51,579 nt of DNA from Paludibacteraceae bacterium (GCA_017456885.1 JAFTIM010000017.1:1-51579); one strand, 5' to 3'; numbered from the stretch's first letter, positions 40,145 to 50,645 are shown. The notes: a model not told the origin generated them from the sequence alone. Made by a program: numbers and translations.

Positions 40145-42982
40145 TTATAATGTCTTTTTGATTTCAACTTCTTCAAAGGCTTCAATAATATCGCCCTCTT
40201 TTATATCATTGTAGTTGGCAATGTTTAATCCGCATTCGAATCCTGACGAAACCTCTTTTACATCGTCTTTTTCACGTTTGAGCGATGCCAACTCGCCTGT
40301 GTAAATCACGATTCCATCGCGGATAAGGCGTACTTTGTTCGAACGCTTAACCTTACCATCTTTAACCATACAGCCAGCAATGGTTCCCACTTTCGATATT
40401 TTGAAAGTAGCACGAATTTCAAGCGTTGCGGTGATTTCCTCTTTGATGTCGGGCGAAAGCATACCTTCCATTGCGGCTTTCAGCTCTTCGATGGCATCGT
40501 ATATGATTGAGTACAACCGAATATCTACCTCTTCGCGTTCGGCAGCTTTTCGAGCTTCGACCGAAGGGCGAACTTGGAATCCGATGATGATTGCATTGGA
40601 AGCGGCGGCGAGCATTACGTCCGATTCGGATATTTGTCCCACTGCTTTGTGAATAACGTTCACCTGAATTTCTTCTGTCGAAAGTTTTATCAACGAATCG
40701 GATAATGCCTCTATAGAACCATCGACGTCGCCTTTGACAATGATGTTTAGCTCGTGGAAGTCGCCTAATGCTCTGCGTCGTCCTATCTCCTCCAACGTTA
40801 AATGGGTCGAAGTTCTAAGACTTTGCTCTCGTTGCAACTGCTCACGTTTGTTGGCAATGTCGCGTGCTTCGTGTTCGTCTTTAAATACATTGAAGTTATC
40901 GCCGGCCTGCGGTGCTCCGTTGAGTCCTAAAATGATGGCCGGTTCCGATGGTTTCGCCTCTTTAATACGCTGATTACGTTCGTTAAACATCGCTTTGATA
41001 CGTCCGTAAGAGGTGCCGGCAAGCACTACATCACCCATCTTAAGTGTCCCGTTGGCAACAAGTACGGTGGCTACATAGCCGCGTCCTTTGTCGAGCGACG
41101 ATTCGATGATGGAGCCTACGGCTTTACGGTGAGGATTGGCTTTTAACTCCAACAAATCGGCTTCCAAAAGCACTTTTTCCAATAACTCTTTTACATTGGT
41201 TCCTTTTTTTGCCGAAATTTCTTGAGACTGATACTTTCCACCCCAATCTTCGACCAAGTAATTCAAATTGGCAAGCGATTCTTTTACTTTCTCTGGATTT
41301 GCTCCCGGTTTGTCTATTTTATTGATGGCAAACACGATGGGCACTCCGGCAGCCGAAGCGTGATTGATAGCTTCTATGGTTTGAGGCATTACATCGTCGT
41401 CAGCAGCAACAATAATGATGACAATGTCGGTAACTTTTGCTCCGCGAGCACGCATTGCAGTAAATGCTTCGTGTCCGGGGGTATCAAGGAAAGTGATTTG
41501 TCGTCCATTCTCAAGTGTTACGTTGTAAGCTCCAATATGCTGTGTAATTCCACCTGCTTCGCCTGCAATCACATTGGTTTTTCGAATGTAGTCGAGCAAA
41601 GAGGTCTTTCCGTGGTCAACATGTCCCATGACCGTTACGATAGGAGGACGAGGAAGAAGATCCTCTTCCGAATCGTGTTCTTCTTCGATAGCGTTTACAA
41701 CTTCGGCACTTACAAATTCGGTTTTAAAACCAAATTCTTCAGCCACGATGTTAATCGTTTCCGCATCAAGTCGTTGATTGATAGACACAAACAATCCCAA
41801 ACTCATACATGTGGAGATAATTTGCGTTACGGGAATGCCCATCATTGTGGCTAACTCGTTGGCAGTAACAAACTCGGTCAGTTTTAGATTTTTTTCTTCG
41901 AGTTTTTCCAAATCGGCCAATTCCTGTTGCCGTAAAGAGTTCGCTTTTCGCTTATCACGACGATACTCAGCCCCTTTTATTTTTTTCGTATTGTTGGTAA
42001 GTCTTGCCAACGTTTCTTTAACTTGTCTTTGAACGTCGTCTTCGTCAATGACAGGTTTTATAACGTGTTTGTTTTTTTGGAAAGAGTTGTTTTTCTGACG
42101 AGAGTCGCGTTCATTTGTGTTGTTGAATACGACACGTTCGTATTTTTTCCCTTCTATTCTTGCACGTTTTCCTTTTTTCGATGGGACTCCGTTATTTTCG
42201 TCCGGATTTTTAGCTTTTTTTTCTTCTTGACGAAGTTTCTCTTTTTCAGCACGTTCGGCTTTGCGTTCTTCTTTCGTCTTTTTTGGAGGTCGCGTCGATG
42301 AATTTATCGAAGACAAATCGATTTTTCCTATGACGTTGATGCTTTTTTTAATTGACGAGGAACGTAATGTGAACAATTCGTCGTCGTTTTCTTGCTCGGT
42401 AGGTTGAGTGTTTTCTTCTGTAACGGATTCGGGCTCAACCTCCTCTTCCGATGATGCGCTTACACTTGTTTGCTCTTCCGTTTTTGTATCAACAACGACT
42501 TCTTCTTTTGCCGCATTTTCTTCGACTTCAGGTGTCGCTTCTTCTTGATTTTTAACTTCTTCGACAATAGGAGGAATCTCTTCGTTTGATTCTGCTACTG
42601 TGGCAGAAACGACCTCAACCTCTTGTTCGATGTTTTTCTTCCTTTTTTTCGTGGAGAATTGTTCCAAATCTATTTTACCCAAAGGCTTGAAAGCCGGCTT
42701 TTCTTCAATTTCTACTTTGATAAAATCATCTTCTTGGGGTTCAATGTCGTCAATCGAAACAGAAGTAACTTTTTTATCTTCTTGTCGTAAATGGCTAAGA
42801 CGTTCGGATTCCAACTTTAAATTGAGATCTTTGCTGTATTCATTGATTAAAAGTTGTTCTTCTTCATCAGATATCTTGAAATTGATATTTTCTTCGACAG
42901 AGAACCCTTTTTTCTGTAGGAATTCTACGGCTGTAGAAAGTCCTATATTTAACGGTTTAATAACTTTTCCTAATCTTGCCAT
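40145..42982 (-). CDS. infB: Translation initiation factor IF-2
   Basis: IF-2 is the GTPase that places initiator tRNA on the 30S subunit and promotes subunit joining. At 945 residues it shows an IF2_N start ([15 protein letters not shown]), a long acidic-to-basic low-complexity linker (about 70-345), a second IF2_N motif (near 365-420), and the G domain with [17 protein letters not shown] and NKIDKP near 455-570. Domains II, III and IV follow to the end. It lies 27 bases after nusA in the rimP-nusA-infB operon. Confidence 0.97.
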   Translation of the reverse strand: MARLGKVIKPLNIGLSTAVEFLQKKGFSVEENINFKISDEEEQLLINEYSKDLNLKLESERLSHLRQEDKKVTSVSIDDIEPQEDDFIKVEIEEKPAFKPLGKIDLEQFSTKKRKKNIEQEVEVVSATVAESNEEIPPIVEEVKNQEEATPEVEENAAKEEVVVDTKTEEQTSVSASSEEEVEPESVTEENTQPTEQENDDELFTLRSSSIKKSINVIGKIDLSSINSSTRPPKKTKEERKAERAEKEKLRQEEKKAKNPDENNGVPSKKGKRARIEGKKYERVVFNNTNERDSRQKNNSFQKNKHVIKPVIDEDDVQRQVKETLARLTNNTKKIKGAEYRRDKRKANSLRQQELADLEKLEEKNLKLTEFVTANELATMMGIPVTQIISTCMSLGLFVSINQRLDAETINIVAEEFGFKTEFVSAEVVNAIEEEHDSEEDLLPRPPIVTVMGHVDHGKTSLLDYIRKTNVIAGEAGGITQHIGAYNVTLENGRQITFLDTPGHEAFTAMRARGAKVTDIVIIIVAADDDVMPQTIEAINHASAAGVPIVFAINKIDKPGANPEKVKESLANLNYLVEDWGGKYQSQEISAKKGTNVKELLEKVLLEADLLELKANPHRKAVGSIIESSLDKGRGYVATVLVANGTLKMGDVVLAGTSYGRIKAMFNERNQRIKEAKPSEPAIILGLNGAPQAGDNFNVFKDEHEARDIANKREQLQREQSLRTSTHLTLEEIGRRRALGDFHELNIIVKGDVDGSIEALSDSLIKLSTEEIQVNVIHKAVGQISESDVMLAAASNAIIIGFQVRPSVEARKAAEREEVDIRLYSIIYDAIEELKAAMEGMLSPDIKEEITATLEIRATFKISKVGTIAGCMVKDGKVKRSNKVRLIRDGIVIYTGELASLKREKDDVKEVSSGFECGLNIANYNDIKEGDIIEAFEEVEIKKTL

Positions 42983-43009
42983 AACGTTTCCAATAAATTT
43001 TGATGTGAA

Positions 43010-44260
43010 TTATTCCTCAAATTCTGCGCGAATTACTTCCAATACATGGTCAATGGTTTCTTCCTCAAGGTCGGTTCGCTCTATTAAATCCTCTCGTGGA
43101 ATGGCGAGTACGCTTTTTGCTGTATCGCACCCAATTGATTTTAGCGTATCAATTACCCAATTGTCGATTTCGTCGTTGAATTCCTCTAATAAGATGTCTT
43201 CCTCGTCAACACCGATGCCGTCGCGGAATACATCTACGGTGTATCCTGTCAGTTTTGTCGCCAACTTAATATTTAATCCGTTTTTGCCGATCGCGCTTGC
43301 AATCTCTTCGGGTTTTAAAAATACGTTTGCCTTTTTGTTCTCGTGGTCGAGCTGGATTGAAGAGATTTTTGCAGGACTTAATGCTCTTGAAATGAACAAA
43401 CTGATGTTATTTGTAAACGGAATAACATCAATACTTTCGTTACGCAATTCACGCACAATGCCATGAATGCGTGACCCTTTGATGCCGACACATGCTCCTA
43501 CGGGGTCGATACGGTCGTCGTACGACTCAACAGCAACTTTTGCTCGTTCGCCGGGGATACGTGCTATGCGTTTGATAGTAATCAATCCGTCGTTAATTTC
43601 AGGCACTTCAAGCTCCAACAAGCGTTCCAAAAACACGTTCGAGGTTCTGGAAAGCATAATTTTAGGGTTGTTATTGTTGTTTTCTACCTTTGCAACAACG
43701 GCACGAACGGTTTCGCCTTTACGGAAGAAATCGGTAGGGATTTGCTCCGTTTTCGGCAAAAGCATTTCGTTGCCCTGATCGTCAAGCAATAGAATCTCTT
43801 TTTTCCAAACCTGATAAACCTCGCCACTTACGATTTGTCCTACAAGTTCGCTGTAACGGGTGTAGAGCGAATCTTTCTGCAAATCAAGAATTTTGGATAC
43901 GAGCGTTTGACGTAGCGTTAATACTGCTCTACGACCAAATGACAGAAAATCGATTGCGTCGTCTACCTCTTCGCCGACCTCATAATCTTCGTCTATTTTT
44001 TTCGCTTCCGACAAACTGATTTGTTTGTTTGGCTTTTTTACTTTCCCGTCTTCAACAACTACTCGGGAACGCCAAATTTCACAATCTCCTTTGTCGGGAT
44101 TGATAATAACACTGAAATTTTCGTCACTGCCAAACATTTTTGACAACACATTCCTAAATGATTCTTCTAATACGCTGATCATTGTTGAGCGGTCAATGTT
44201 TTTAAGCTCTTTAAATTCAGCGAAAGTGTCAATCATATTGATGCTCTCTTTTTTTGCCAT
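43010..44260 (-). CDS. nusA: Transcription factor NusA
   Basis: NusA binds RNA polymerase and influences pausing, termination and antitermination. This 416-residue form has an N-terminal polymerase-binding domain (1-130), an S1 domain (about 135-205, with GEVYQVWKKEILLL), KH domains (about 210-350, with GACVGIKGSRI and AIGKNGLNIKLA) and a short C-terminal segment. That is the usual Bacteroidota length, without the E. coli-type acidic repeats. It lies one base after rimP. The hairpin ahead of rimP may let NusA affect its own operon. Confidence 0.96.
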   Translation of the reverse strand: MAKKESINMIDTFAEFKELKNIDRSTMISVLEESFRNVLSKMFGSDENFSVIINPDKGDCEIWRSRVVVEDGKVKKPNKQISLSEAKKIDEDYEVGEEVDDAIDFLSFGRRAVLTLRQTLVSKILDLQKDSLYTRYSELVGQIVSGEVYQVWKKEILLLDDQGNEMLLPKTEQIPTDFFRKGETVRAVVAKVENNNNNPKIMLSRTSNVFLERLLELEVPEINDGLITIKRIARIPGERAKVAVESYDDRIDPVGACVGIKGSRIHGIVRELRNESIDVIPFTNNISLFISRALSPAKISSIQLDHENKKANVFLKPEEIASAIGKNGLNIKLATKLTGYTVDVFRDGIGVDEEDILLEEFNDEIDNWVIDTLKSIGCDTAKSVLAIPREDLIERTDLEEETIDHVLEVIRAEFEE

Positions 44261-44261
44261 G

Positions 44262-44729
44262 TTATTTAAATCTGATTAAATGTTTAATATATTTTATATC
44301 TTCTTTTTTTAAATTTTCTGTGTGTAGAACCTTTGTCTTTCGTTTGTTTCCGTCTTGCTTTTCCATTTTTTCAAATTGAATGCAAAAATCGTTTTCGGCA
44401 GAGGAAATCAATGTTCCGATATATTTTTCGCCTTTTTTTGTGAGTACTTCTACCTCTTTTCCGATGTTTTTCCGATATTGTTGTTCAACTTTGAAAGGCG
44501 ATGACAGCCCTGCCGAACCGACTTCCAAGTCAAAATCTTCAATATCGCGGTCAAAATGCGATTCTATTTCTCGGCTGAGCGTTATGCAAAAGTCGATATC
44601 AACAAAGTCGAAAGAGTCGATTTCCACTACAATTTCGTTGTCGTTGCTTACGGTTATATCCACTAAAAAATAGGGAGTCCCGACAAGTTTCTCGTTTACG
44701 ATTTTTTCAATATCCTTTTTGTATATCAT
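44262..44729 (-). CDS. rimP: Ribosome maturation factor RimP
   Basis: RimP assists assembly of the 30S ribosomal subunit. The 155-residue protein has the two RimP domains: an N-terminal alpha/beta part (about 1-75, with VVEIDS and LSREIESHFDRD) and a C-terminal SH3-like barrel (about 80-155, with VGSAGLSSPFK and KYIGTLISS). The ATG at 44729 is chosen because the longer frame, starting at 44774, would translate through the hairpin at 44750-44770 and begins almost at the predicted transcript start. It is the first gene of the rimP-nusA-infB-cvpA-topA operon. Confidence 0.93.
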   Translation of the reverse strand: MIYKKDIEKIVNEKLVGTPYFLVDITVSNDNEIVVEIDSFDFVDIDFCITLSREIESHFDRDIEDFDLEVGSAGLSSPFKVEQQYRKNIGKEVEVLTKKGEKYIGTLISSAENDFCIQFEKMEKQDGNKRKTKVLHTENLKKEDIKYIKHLIRFK

Positions 44730-44739
44730 TGCCGTATTT

Positions 44740-44770
44740 AAAATAAAAAGGGACTTTTGAAAAGTCCCCT
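44740..44770 (-). terminator. Terminator-like hairpin in rimP leader (attenuator candidate)
   Basis: On the minus strand AAGGGGACTTT (44770-44760 region) pairs with AAAGTCCC (44757-44750) around a 3-base loop and is followed by TTTTTATTTT. It lies between the promoter (44790-44798) and the rimP start (44729), where a terminator would stop the operon's own transcript after about 40 bases. Confidence 0.65.
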
Positions 44771-44789
44771 TCACTTATTCATTTCGGTT

Positions 44790-44798
44790 GCAAAGATA
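44790..44798 (-). promoter_or_regulatory. -7 element for rimP operon
   Basis: On the minus strand this reads TATCTTTGC, an exact TAnnTTTG match. The predicted transcript start is near 44783, immediately before the hairpin at 44740-44770. Confidence 0.5.
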
Positions 44799-44927
44799 TG
44801 ACAAAATTGGGAACAATAAAAAATATTTGACGATATTTTGCAACTAAAAGAAAGAAAACTTACACTTTTATCTAAAAATAAACAAAATCTATTGCTAAAA
44901 AAGAGGGCTAAAACAAACTTAAATCAT

Positions 44928-44935
44928 TATTTTTG
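44928..44935 (+). promoter_or_regulatory. -7 element for mreB operon
   Basis: TATTTTTG matches TAnnTTTG, 48 bases before the mreB ATG. It is divergent from the rimP promoter; the two -7 elements are 129 bases apart. No clear -33 element is seen. Confidence 0.45.
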
Positions 44936-44982
44936 CATTTGTTAAAAAAGTTGTTGTTTAATAAATAAAAAAGTAAAAAAAT

Positions 44983-46002
44983 ATGGGACTATTCTCTTTA
45001 ACACAAGATTTGGCAATAGACCTTGGTACAGCGAATGTTATCATTATAAATAATGACAAGATAGTAGTGGACGAGCCTTCGTATGTAGCAATTGATGTTC
45101 GCACGGATAAGATGATAGCCGTAGGGCATACTGCCCGACAGATGGAAGGGCGTGAAAATTTTAATATCCGTGTTATTCGACCGTTGCGAGATGGTGTGAT
45201 TGCCGATTTTGCGGCTGCCGAAATGATGATACGAGGCATGATAAATAAAATTCCTACCAAAAATTACCTGTTCAAACCGTCGTTGAGAATGGTGGTGTGC
45301 ATACCTTCCGGCAGTACGGAGGTTGAAATTCGTGCCGTGCGCGATTCTTCGGAGCATGCGGGAGGGCGCGATGTGTATATGATTTACGAACCAATGGCTG
45401 CGGCTATAGGTATCGGGCTTGATGTGGAAGCCCCTGAAGGTACGATGATTGTCGATATAGGTGGAGGTACTACGGAAATTGCCGTGATGTCGTTGGGAGG
45501 AATAGTGGCCAACAAGTCGATAAAAATTGCAGGAGACGATTTTACAGATGATATAATCGAACACATGGGACGTCAGCACAATATGAAAGTAGGTGCTCCT
45601 ACTGCAGAAAAAATAAAAATCATGGTTGGGTCGGCATTGACCGATTTGGAAGATGCTCCTGAAGATTTTCTCGTACATGGAGCAAACCGAATGACCGCCT
45701 TGCCTATGTCGGTGCCTGTTTCGTATCAAGAGATAGCTCATTGCTTGGAAAAATCCGTTTCCAAATTAGAGAGTGCGGTGCTTCAAGCCTTGGAACAAAC
45801 GCCGCCTGAGTTGTATGCCGATTTGGTACAAAAAGGAGTTTATCTGACAGGCGGTGGAGCCTTGTTGAGAGGATTGGCTAAACGTTTGAGTGATAAAATT
45901 CAACTGCAATTCCATGTGGCCGAGGATCCTTTGCATGCGGTGGCGAGAGGGACGGCAATTGCATTGAAAAATGTTGATAAATTCCAATTCTTATTACGAT
46001 AA
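44983..46002 (+). CDS. mreB: Rod-shape actin homologue MreB
   Basis: MreB polymerises on the inner face of the membrane and guides lateral wall synthesis. The 339-residue protein has the actin-fold ATP-binding motifs: DLGTANVII near 10-18, VDIGGGTTEIAV near 158-169 and LTGGGALLRGL near 289-299. It heads the rod operon mreB-mreC-mreD-mrdA-rodA, with its own promoter at 44928-44935. Confidence 0.97.
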   Translation: MGLFSLTQDLAIDLGTANVIIINNDKIVVDEPSYVAIDVRTDKMIAVGHTARQMEGRENFNIRVIRPLRDGVIADFAAAEMMIRGMINKIPTKNYLFKPSLRMVVCIPSGSTEVEIRAVRDSSEHAGGRDVYMIYEPMAAAIGIGLDVEAPEGTMIVDIGGGTTEIAVMSLGGIVANKSIKIAGDDFTDDIIEHMGRQHNMKVGAPTAEKIKIMVGSALTDLEDAPEDFLVHGANRMTALPMSVPVSYQEIAHCLEKSVSKLESAVLQALEQTPPELYADLVQKGVYLTGGGALLRGLAKRLSDKIQLQFHVAEDPLHAVARGTAIALKNVDKFQFLLR

Positions 46003-46026
46003 GTTTCAGATATGTGTTCGTGAAAT

Positions 46027-46845
46027 ATGCGTAATCTGCTTTTGTTTTTGAAAAAGACAGCGACGTTTTTCGAGTTCTTGTTGCTCGAAATAGTCGCTTT
46101 TTTATTGATAATGCAAAACGATGGTTATCAGAGCAATGTGATTTTGTCTTCGTGCAATAGTTTTGTGGCGGGTACGTATCGCATCATTGATACGGTAAGG
46201 GATTATTTCTTTTTGAGCCGAGAAAACCAGTTGCTTGTGGAGGAGAATACGGCTCTGCAGGAACGCGTTGTGATGTTGGAAGCGGCATTGTCAAGATATT
46301 CGCAAACAGATTCGTTGGTAGCAGGACAAGAGTACGAGTTTTTCTCTGCAAAAACAGTATATAATACGGTGGATAATATGCAAAATCACCTTGTGATAGA
46401 CAAAGGGAAAGCCGATGGAGTGCGGGCTGAAATGGGAGTGGTTAATAGCAGCGGTGTTGTCGGTATCGTAAAAACGGTTTCTAATCATTTTGCCATGGTT
46501 ATTCCGATTGTGAATGTGCAGTCGCATTTGAGTTGTCGCATTGGGCGAAACGGCACTTTTGGCTCGTTGGTGTGGGACGCACGCGACTCGCGTTATGCCG
46601 CTTTGGAGGAGGTGCCGCGTCATGTCGCCATAGCGCGTGGCGATTCGGTTTTTACGAGTGGATTGTCGGCGGTATTTCCCGAGGGTTTTCTGGTGGGTGT
46701 GATAGAGGATTTCGATTTGTCGGCAAATGCAGCAAATTATACCATACAAGTGCGACTTGCGTGCGATTTTCGCTCGGTAAATTATGTCAAAGTCGTTAGT
46801 TATATGAAAAAAGAGGAATACGAGGCAATAAAAATTGAAAATTGA
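46027..46845 (+). CDS. mreC: Rod-shape protein MreC
   Basis: MreC is a bitopic membrane protein linking MreB to PBP2 and activating the elongasome. At 272 residues it has one membrane segment (about 15-32), a coiled coil (about 60-100, with ENQLLVEENTALQERVVMLEAAL) and a periplasmic beta-barrel domain (about 115-265, with MGVVNSSGVVGIV and SCRIGRNGTFGSL). It lies 24 bases after mreB, and its stop overlaps the mreD ATG by one base. Confidence 0.93.
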   Translation: MRNLLLFLKKTATFFEFLLLEIVAFLLIMQNDGYQSNVILSSCNSFVAGTYRIIDTVRDYFFLSRENQLLVEENTALQERVVMLEAALSRYSQTDSLVAGQEYEFFSAKTVYNTVDNMQNHLVIDKGKADGVRAEMGVVNSSGVVGIVKTVSNHFAMVIPIVNVQSHLSCRIGRNGTFGSLVWDARDSRYAALEEVPRHVAIARGDSVFTSGLSAVFPEGFLVGVIEDFDLSANAANYTIQVRLACDFRSVNYVKVVSYMKKEEYEAIKIEN

Positions 46846-47339
46846 TGCAGACAAAAGGTTCGTATATCATTAGCTTTTTATTACTTGTCGTTGTGCAAGT
46901 ATTATTGTTGAACAATTTGCATTTGTTTGGAGTGCAAGCCTATTTGTATGTGATGTTTATAATCACGTTCCCCATTTCCGTATCGTCCAAAATACTGATG
47001 CCCATCAGTTTTTTGTTGGGACTTTGTGTGGATGTTTTTTCGGGAAGTTACGGCGTGCATGCTGCTGCTACGACTTTTGCGGCATTCGTACGACCATTGC
47101 TGTTGCGTTTGATAGTGCCGGTAAATGATGCAACGCAGATCGAATCGTTGTCGCTTTCCAAACAAAAATTGAATTTTGTCGGTTTTGCGGTGGTTATGGT
47201 GTTGTTACACCATTTTGCATTGTTGATGCTTGAGGCTTTTTCGTTTAAACATATCGGTGTGGTTGCAGTTAAAACATTGTTGAGCTCTGTCTATACATTG
47301 TTACTGATGTTTTGCTTGTTTTTGTTTCAGAAAAAGTGA
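46845..47339 (+). CDS. mreD: Rod-shape protein MreD
   Basis: This 164-residue integral membrane protein has about five or six hydrophobic segments, as expected for MreD, the membrane partner of MreC in the rod complex. The sequence is poorly conserved in this family, so position between mreC and mrdA is the main evidence. The start ATG overlaps the mreC stop (TGATG). It overlaps mrdA by 4 bases. Confidence 0.88.
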   Translation: MQTKGSYIISFLLLVVVQVLLLNNLHLFGVQAYLYVMFIITFPISVSSKILMPISFLLGLCVDVFSGSYGVHAAATTFAAFVRPLLLRLIVPVNDATQIESLSLSKQKLNFVGFAVVMVLLHHFALLMLEAFSFKHIGVVAVKTLLSSVYTLLLMFCLFLFQKK

Positions 47340-49186
47340 AAAACGATAAATATAAAGATAGAAAAAATGTGATGTTAAGCATTATTGTTGTAGTGATGCT
47401 TACATTTATCATACGTCTTTTTTATTTGCAAATCATAAGCGACGAATATAAGTATTATGCAAAAGATAATGCTTTTTTGGAGAAGACAATTTATCCCTCG
47501 CGCGGATTGATTTACGACCGACATGGCGAACTGCTTGTTTATAACGAACCGAGTTACGATGTAATGATTGTAATGCAAGAAGCTAAAAATTTGGATACGT
47601 TGTCTTTGTGCAAAATTTTGCATATCACGAAAGCCAAATTTGACGAACGGATCAGAGAAATTAAAAATAAACGCCTGAACCCGGGCTATTCTCGTTATAC
47701 GCCACAGTTGTTGGTTTCTCAGATTTCGGTTGAAGAGTATGGCGAATTGCAAGAAAAACTTTTTAAGTTTCAAGGAATATACATTCAGCCTCGTACTTTG
47801 CGAGGATATACCTATCAGAATGCGGCGAATATTTTAGGCTACATCAACGAAGTGCCCAAAAAGGTCGTGGAAGAAAACGATTATTATAAAGCAGGAGATT
47901 ACATCGGTATTTCCGGCATTGAAAAACAATACGAAGAACTTTTGCGAGGAGAAAAAGGACGAGAAATATTGTTAAGAAATTCGCATGGCAGAATTGTGGG
48001 GAATTACAGCGATGGCATTTATGACATCGCTTCGGAAAAAGGACACGATTTGCAATTGACAATAGATATGCAGTTGCAACGTTATGGCGAATTTCTGATG
48101 CAGAACAAAATAGGCGGTATTGTGGCGATAGAGCCCTCGACGGGAGAAATCCTGGCTGCTGTTTCCTCGCCCTCGTATTTGCCTTCGATGATGGTGGGTA
48201 GAAAACGTTCGGAAAATTATCCCGTTTTGAACAACGACCCAAACCGTCCGCTTTTGGATAGATGTCTGAAAGGACGTTATGCACCCGGGTCAACTTTTAA
48301 AACCGTTAATGCCTTGACGTTTCTACAAGAAGATATTATTCGTTCGCAAACATGTTTTGGCTGTAGAATGGGGTATCAGGTAGGACATTTTCACTTGGGA
48401 TGCCACAATCATCGTTCGCCTTTGAATTTGTCGGAGTCGATACAGCATTCGTGTAATGCCTACTATTGTTATGCTTTTAGAAACATGCTTGACAATCCAA
48501 AGTACGGAAGTGTAAGCGCTGCCTTTGAGGTTTGGAAAAATCATGTGGTAGCGTTCGGTTTCGGGTATCGTTTGGGTATCGATATGCCATCGGAGGATAG
48601 GGGTTATATTCCCAATAGTCTGGTTTACGATAAGTTGTACGGGAAAAATCGCTGGAAATCGTTGAACATCGTGTCGCTTTCGATAGGTCAGGGTGAGGTA
48701 ACGGCTACTCCGGCTCAAATTGCCAATTTGGCGGCTGCAATCGCTAATAAGGGTTATTGGTACACGCCCCATTTCTTAAAATCGGTAATGGATGCAGATA
48801 CTATTATTACATTTGAGAAACACAATGTAAATGTTGATGCACATAATTTTGAGCCTATTATTAAAGGTATGGAAATGGCTGTGAATGCAACTGACGGAGG
48901 TACGGCACGTGTTGCCCGTTTGGATAGTATTGTTGTTTGTGGAAAAACGGGAACTGCTCAAAATCCGCATGGCAAAGACCATTCGGTTTTCATGGCTTTT
49001 GCACCTAAAGATAATCCGAGAATTGCAATTGCCGTTTTGGTGGAAAATGCCGGTTTTGGAGCCACATGGGCAGCACCAATAGCGAGTTTGATGATAGAAA
49101 AATATTTGAAAGGGAACATTGCTCCTCAACGACAATGGTTGGAGGATAGAATTTCAAACGCTGTTATATTGCCAAATACACAATAA
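47336..49186 (+). CDS. mrdA: Penicillin-binding protein 2 (elongasome transpeptidase)
   Basis: PBP2 cross-links peptidoglycan during elongation, working with RodA. The 616-residue protein has an N-terminal membrane segment (about 12-30), a dimerisation/pedestal domain (PSRGLIYDRHGE near 54-65) and a transpeptidase domain with Ser319 and Lys322 in PGSTFK, the SCN motif in IQHSCNAYY and KTG at 537-539. A GTG at 47336 overlaps the mreD stop (GTGA) and is the preferred start. It is followed by rodA after one base. Confidence 0.93.
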   Translation: MKNDKYKDRKNVMLSIIVVVMLTFIIRLFYLQIISDEYKYYAKDNAFLEKTIYPSRGLIYDRHGELLVYNEPSYDVMIVMQEAKNLDTLSLCKILHITKAKFDERIREIKNKRLNPGYSRYTPQLLVSQISVEEYGELQEKLFKFQGIYIQPRTLRGYTYQNAANILGYINEVPKKVVEENDYYKAGDYIGISGIEKQYEELLRGEKGREILLRNSHGRIVGNYSDGIYDIASEKGHDLQLTIDMQLQRYGEFLMQNKIGGIVAIEPSTGEILAAVSSPSYLPSMMVGRKRSENYPVLNNDPNRPLLDRCLKGRYAPGSTFKTVNALTFLQEDIIRSQTCFGCRMGYQVGHFHLGCHNHRSPLNLSESIQHSCNAYYCYAFRNMLDNPKYGSVSAAFEVWKNHVVAFGFGYRLGIDMPSEDRGYIPNSLVYDKLYGKNRWKSLNIVSLSIGQGEVTATPAQIANLAAAIANKGYWYTPHFLKSVMDADTIITFEKHNVNVDAHNFEPIIKGMEMAVNATDGGTARVARLDSIVVCGKTGTAQNPHGKDHSVFMAFAPKDNPRIAIAVLVENAGFGATWAAPIASLMIEKYLKGNIAPQRQWLEDRISNAVILPNTQ

Positions 49187-49187
49187 T

Positions 49188-50645
49188 ATGCCCAAACGTA
49201 AAGTTCATATATATAAAAATATCGATTGGCAGACAAATCTCTTCTATGTACTCTTGCTGCTTGTTGGTTGGTTGAATATTTATAGTGCCGACTATAACCC
49301 CGAAATTGTAAATGAGGGATTGACAAAGGCCGATTTGCAGTTGATTTGGATTGGAGTTTCCGCTTTGTCGGCGTTTGTCATTCTGACGATAGACAGTGAG
49401 GTATATCAGATTTTTGCATACCTTATATATGCTTTGTTTATTGTGATATTGATAGCGACAATATTTTTGGCACCCGATATCAAAGGTTCGCATTCGTGGT
49501 TGGTGTTGGGACCGATACGCATACAGCCTGCCGAATTTGCCAAATTTGCAACGGCCTTGGCTTTGGCAAAACTGATGAGTTCTTATGACTTTACGCTGGA
49601 AAAACCCCGTTGCCTTTGGAAATCGATTGGAATGATTCTTTTGCCGGTTGTTCTTATCATTTTGCAACGAGAAATGGGCTCGGCATTGGTATTCCTCTCT
49701 TTAATATTGGTATTGTATAGAGAGGGATTGCCTCATGTCGTTATGCTGATAGGTTTATTGTTTGTTGTCTTGTTTGTGTTTGTGCTCCGCTTTGGCGATA
49801 TGCAGATTGCCGATACTTTGGGGTCGTGGGGATTGTTTGGCGCTTTGATTCTTGTGTTGTTGATAGGATTGGTGGTGCTGTCGCTAAAAGGTTGGCAAAA
49901 AATAATTTTACGATACGTGTTGGGTGGAATCACGCTGATTTTTTTACTGGTTTTTGTTCTAAACAAATGGACATCTTTGGAAATTAAATATACAATAACG
50001 GCATTGGCGGTTACCTTGATTTTGGGGTTAAGTAGTTTTGTGTATGGTCTTCTTCGACAGAACAAAGGTCTGATTCTTGTTTCATTGTTTCTTTGGACTA
50101 TGTCTGCTTATTGTTATTCGGTGGATTATATATTCGACAATATGCTTGAATATCATCAGCAGACGCGTGTGAAGGTTCTATTAGGACTTGAAAATGACCC
50201 TATGGGTGTAGGTTATAACGTAAATCAGTCGAAAATAGCTATCGGGTCGGGAGGATTTTTTGGAAAAGGATTTTTGGAAGGCACTCAAACGAAATTGAAT
50301 TATGTTCCCGAACAAGTGACGGATTTCATATTTTGCAATATAGGAGAGGAATTCGGATTTGTAGGTTCAGTGGCCGTTTTATTGCTTTATCTGTTTTTCT
50401 TATTTCGTCTTGTAACCCTTGCCGAAAGACAAATCAGTACATTTAACAGAGTTTATGGCTATTGCGTGGTAAGCATATTTTTGTTTCACATATTGGTAAA
50501 TATAGGAATGGTCATCGGTTTGATGCCTGTTATCGGCATACCGTTGCCGTTGATTAGTTACGGAGGTTCTTCGCTTTTGGCATTTACCATATTGCTTTTT
50601 ATATTCATAAAATTAGATGCATCTCGTTCGGAACGAATGTTTTAG
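49188..50645 (+). CDS. rodA: Peptidoglycan glycosyltransferase RodA
   Basis: RodA is the SEDS-family glycosyltransferase that polymerises lipid II with PBP2. The 485-residue protein has ten or more membrane segments and the SEDS signatures: LGPIRIQPAEFAK near 105-117, AIGSGGFFGKGF near 350, PEQVTDFIFCNIGEEFGF near 373-390 and LPLISYGGSS near 457. It is longer than E. coli RodA because of extra hydrophobic segments in the middle (about 190-320), as in other Bacteroidota. The ATG at 49188 lies one base after the mrdA stop. It ends with TAG. Confidence 0.94.
   Translation: MPKRKVHIYKNIDWQTNLFYVLLLLVGWLNIYSADYNPEIVNEGLTKADLQLIWIGVSALSAFVILTIDSEVYQIFAYLIYALFIVILIATIFLAPDIKGSHSWLVLGPIRIQPAEFAKFATALALAKLMSSYDFTLEKPRCLWKSIGMILLPVVLIILQREMGSALVFLSLILVLYREGLPHVVMLIGLLFVVLFVFVLRFGDMQIADTLGSWGLFGALILVLLIGLVVLSLKGWQKIILRYVLGGITLIFLLVFVLNKWTSLEIKYTITALAVTLILGLSSFVYGLLRQNKGLILVSLFLWTMSAYCYSVDYIFDNMLEYHQQTRVKVLLGLENDPMGVGYNVNQSKIAIGSGGFFGKGFLEGTQTKLNYVPEQVTDFIFCNIGEEFGFVGSVAVLLLYLFFLFRLVTLAERQISTFNRVYGYCVVSIFLFHILVNIGMVIGLMPVIGIPLPLISYGGSSLLAFTILLFIFIKLDASRSERMF

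Noticed and set aside
43010-44729. Longer RimP starting at 44774
   Set aside because: It would translate through the leader hairpin and begin within a few bases of the predicted transcript start; 44729 fits the family length.
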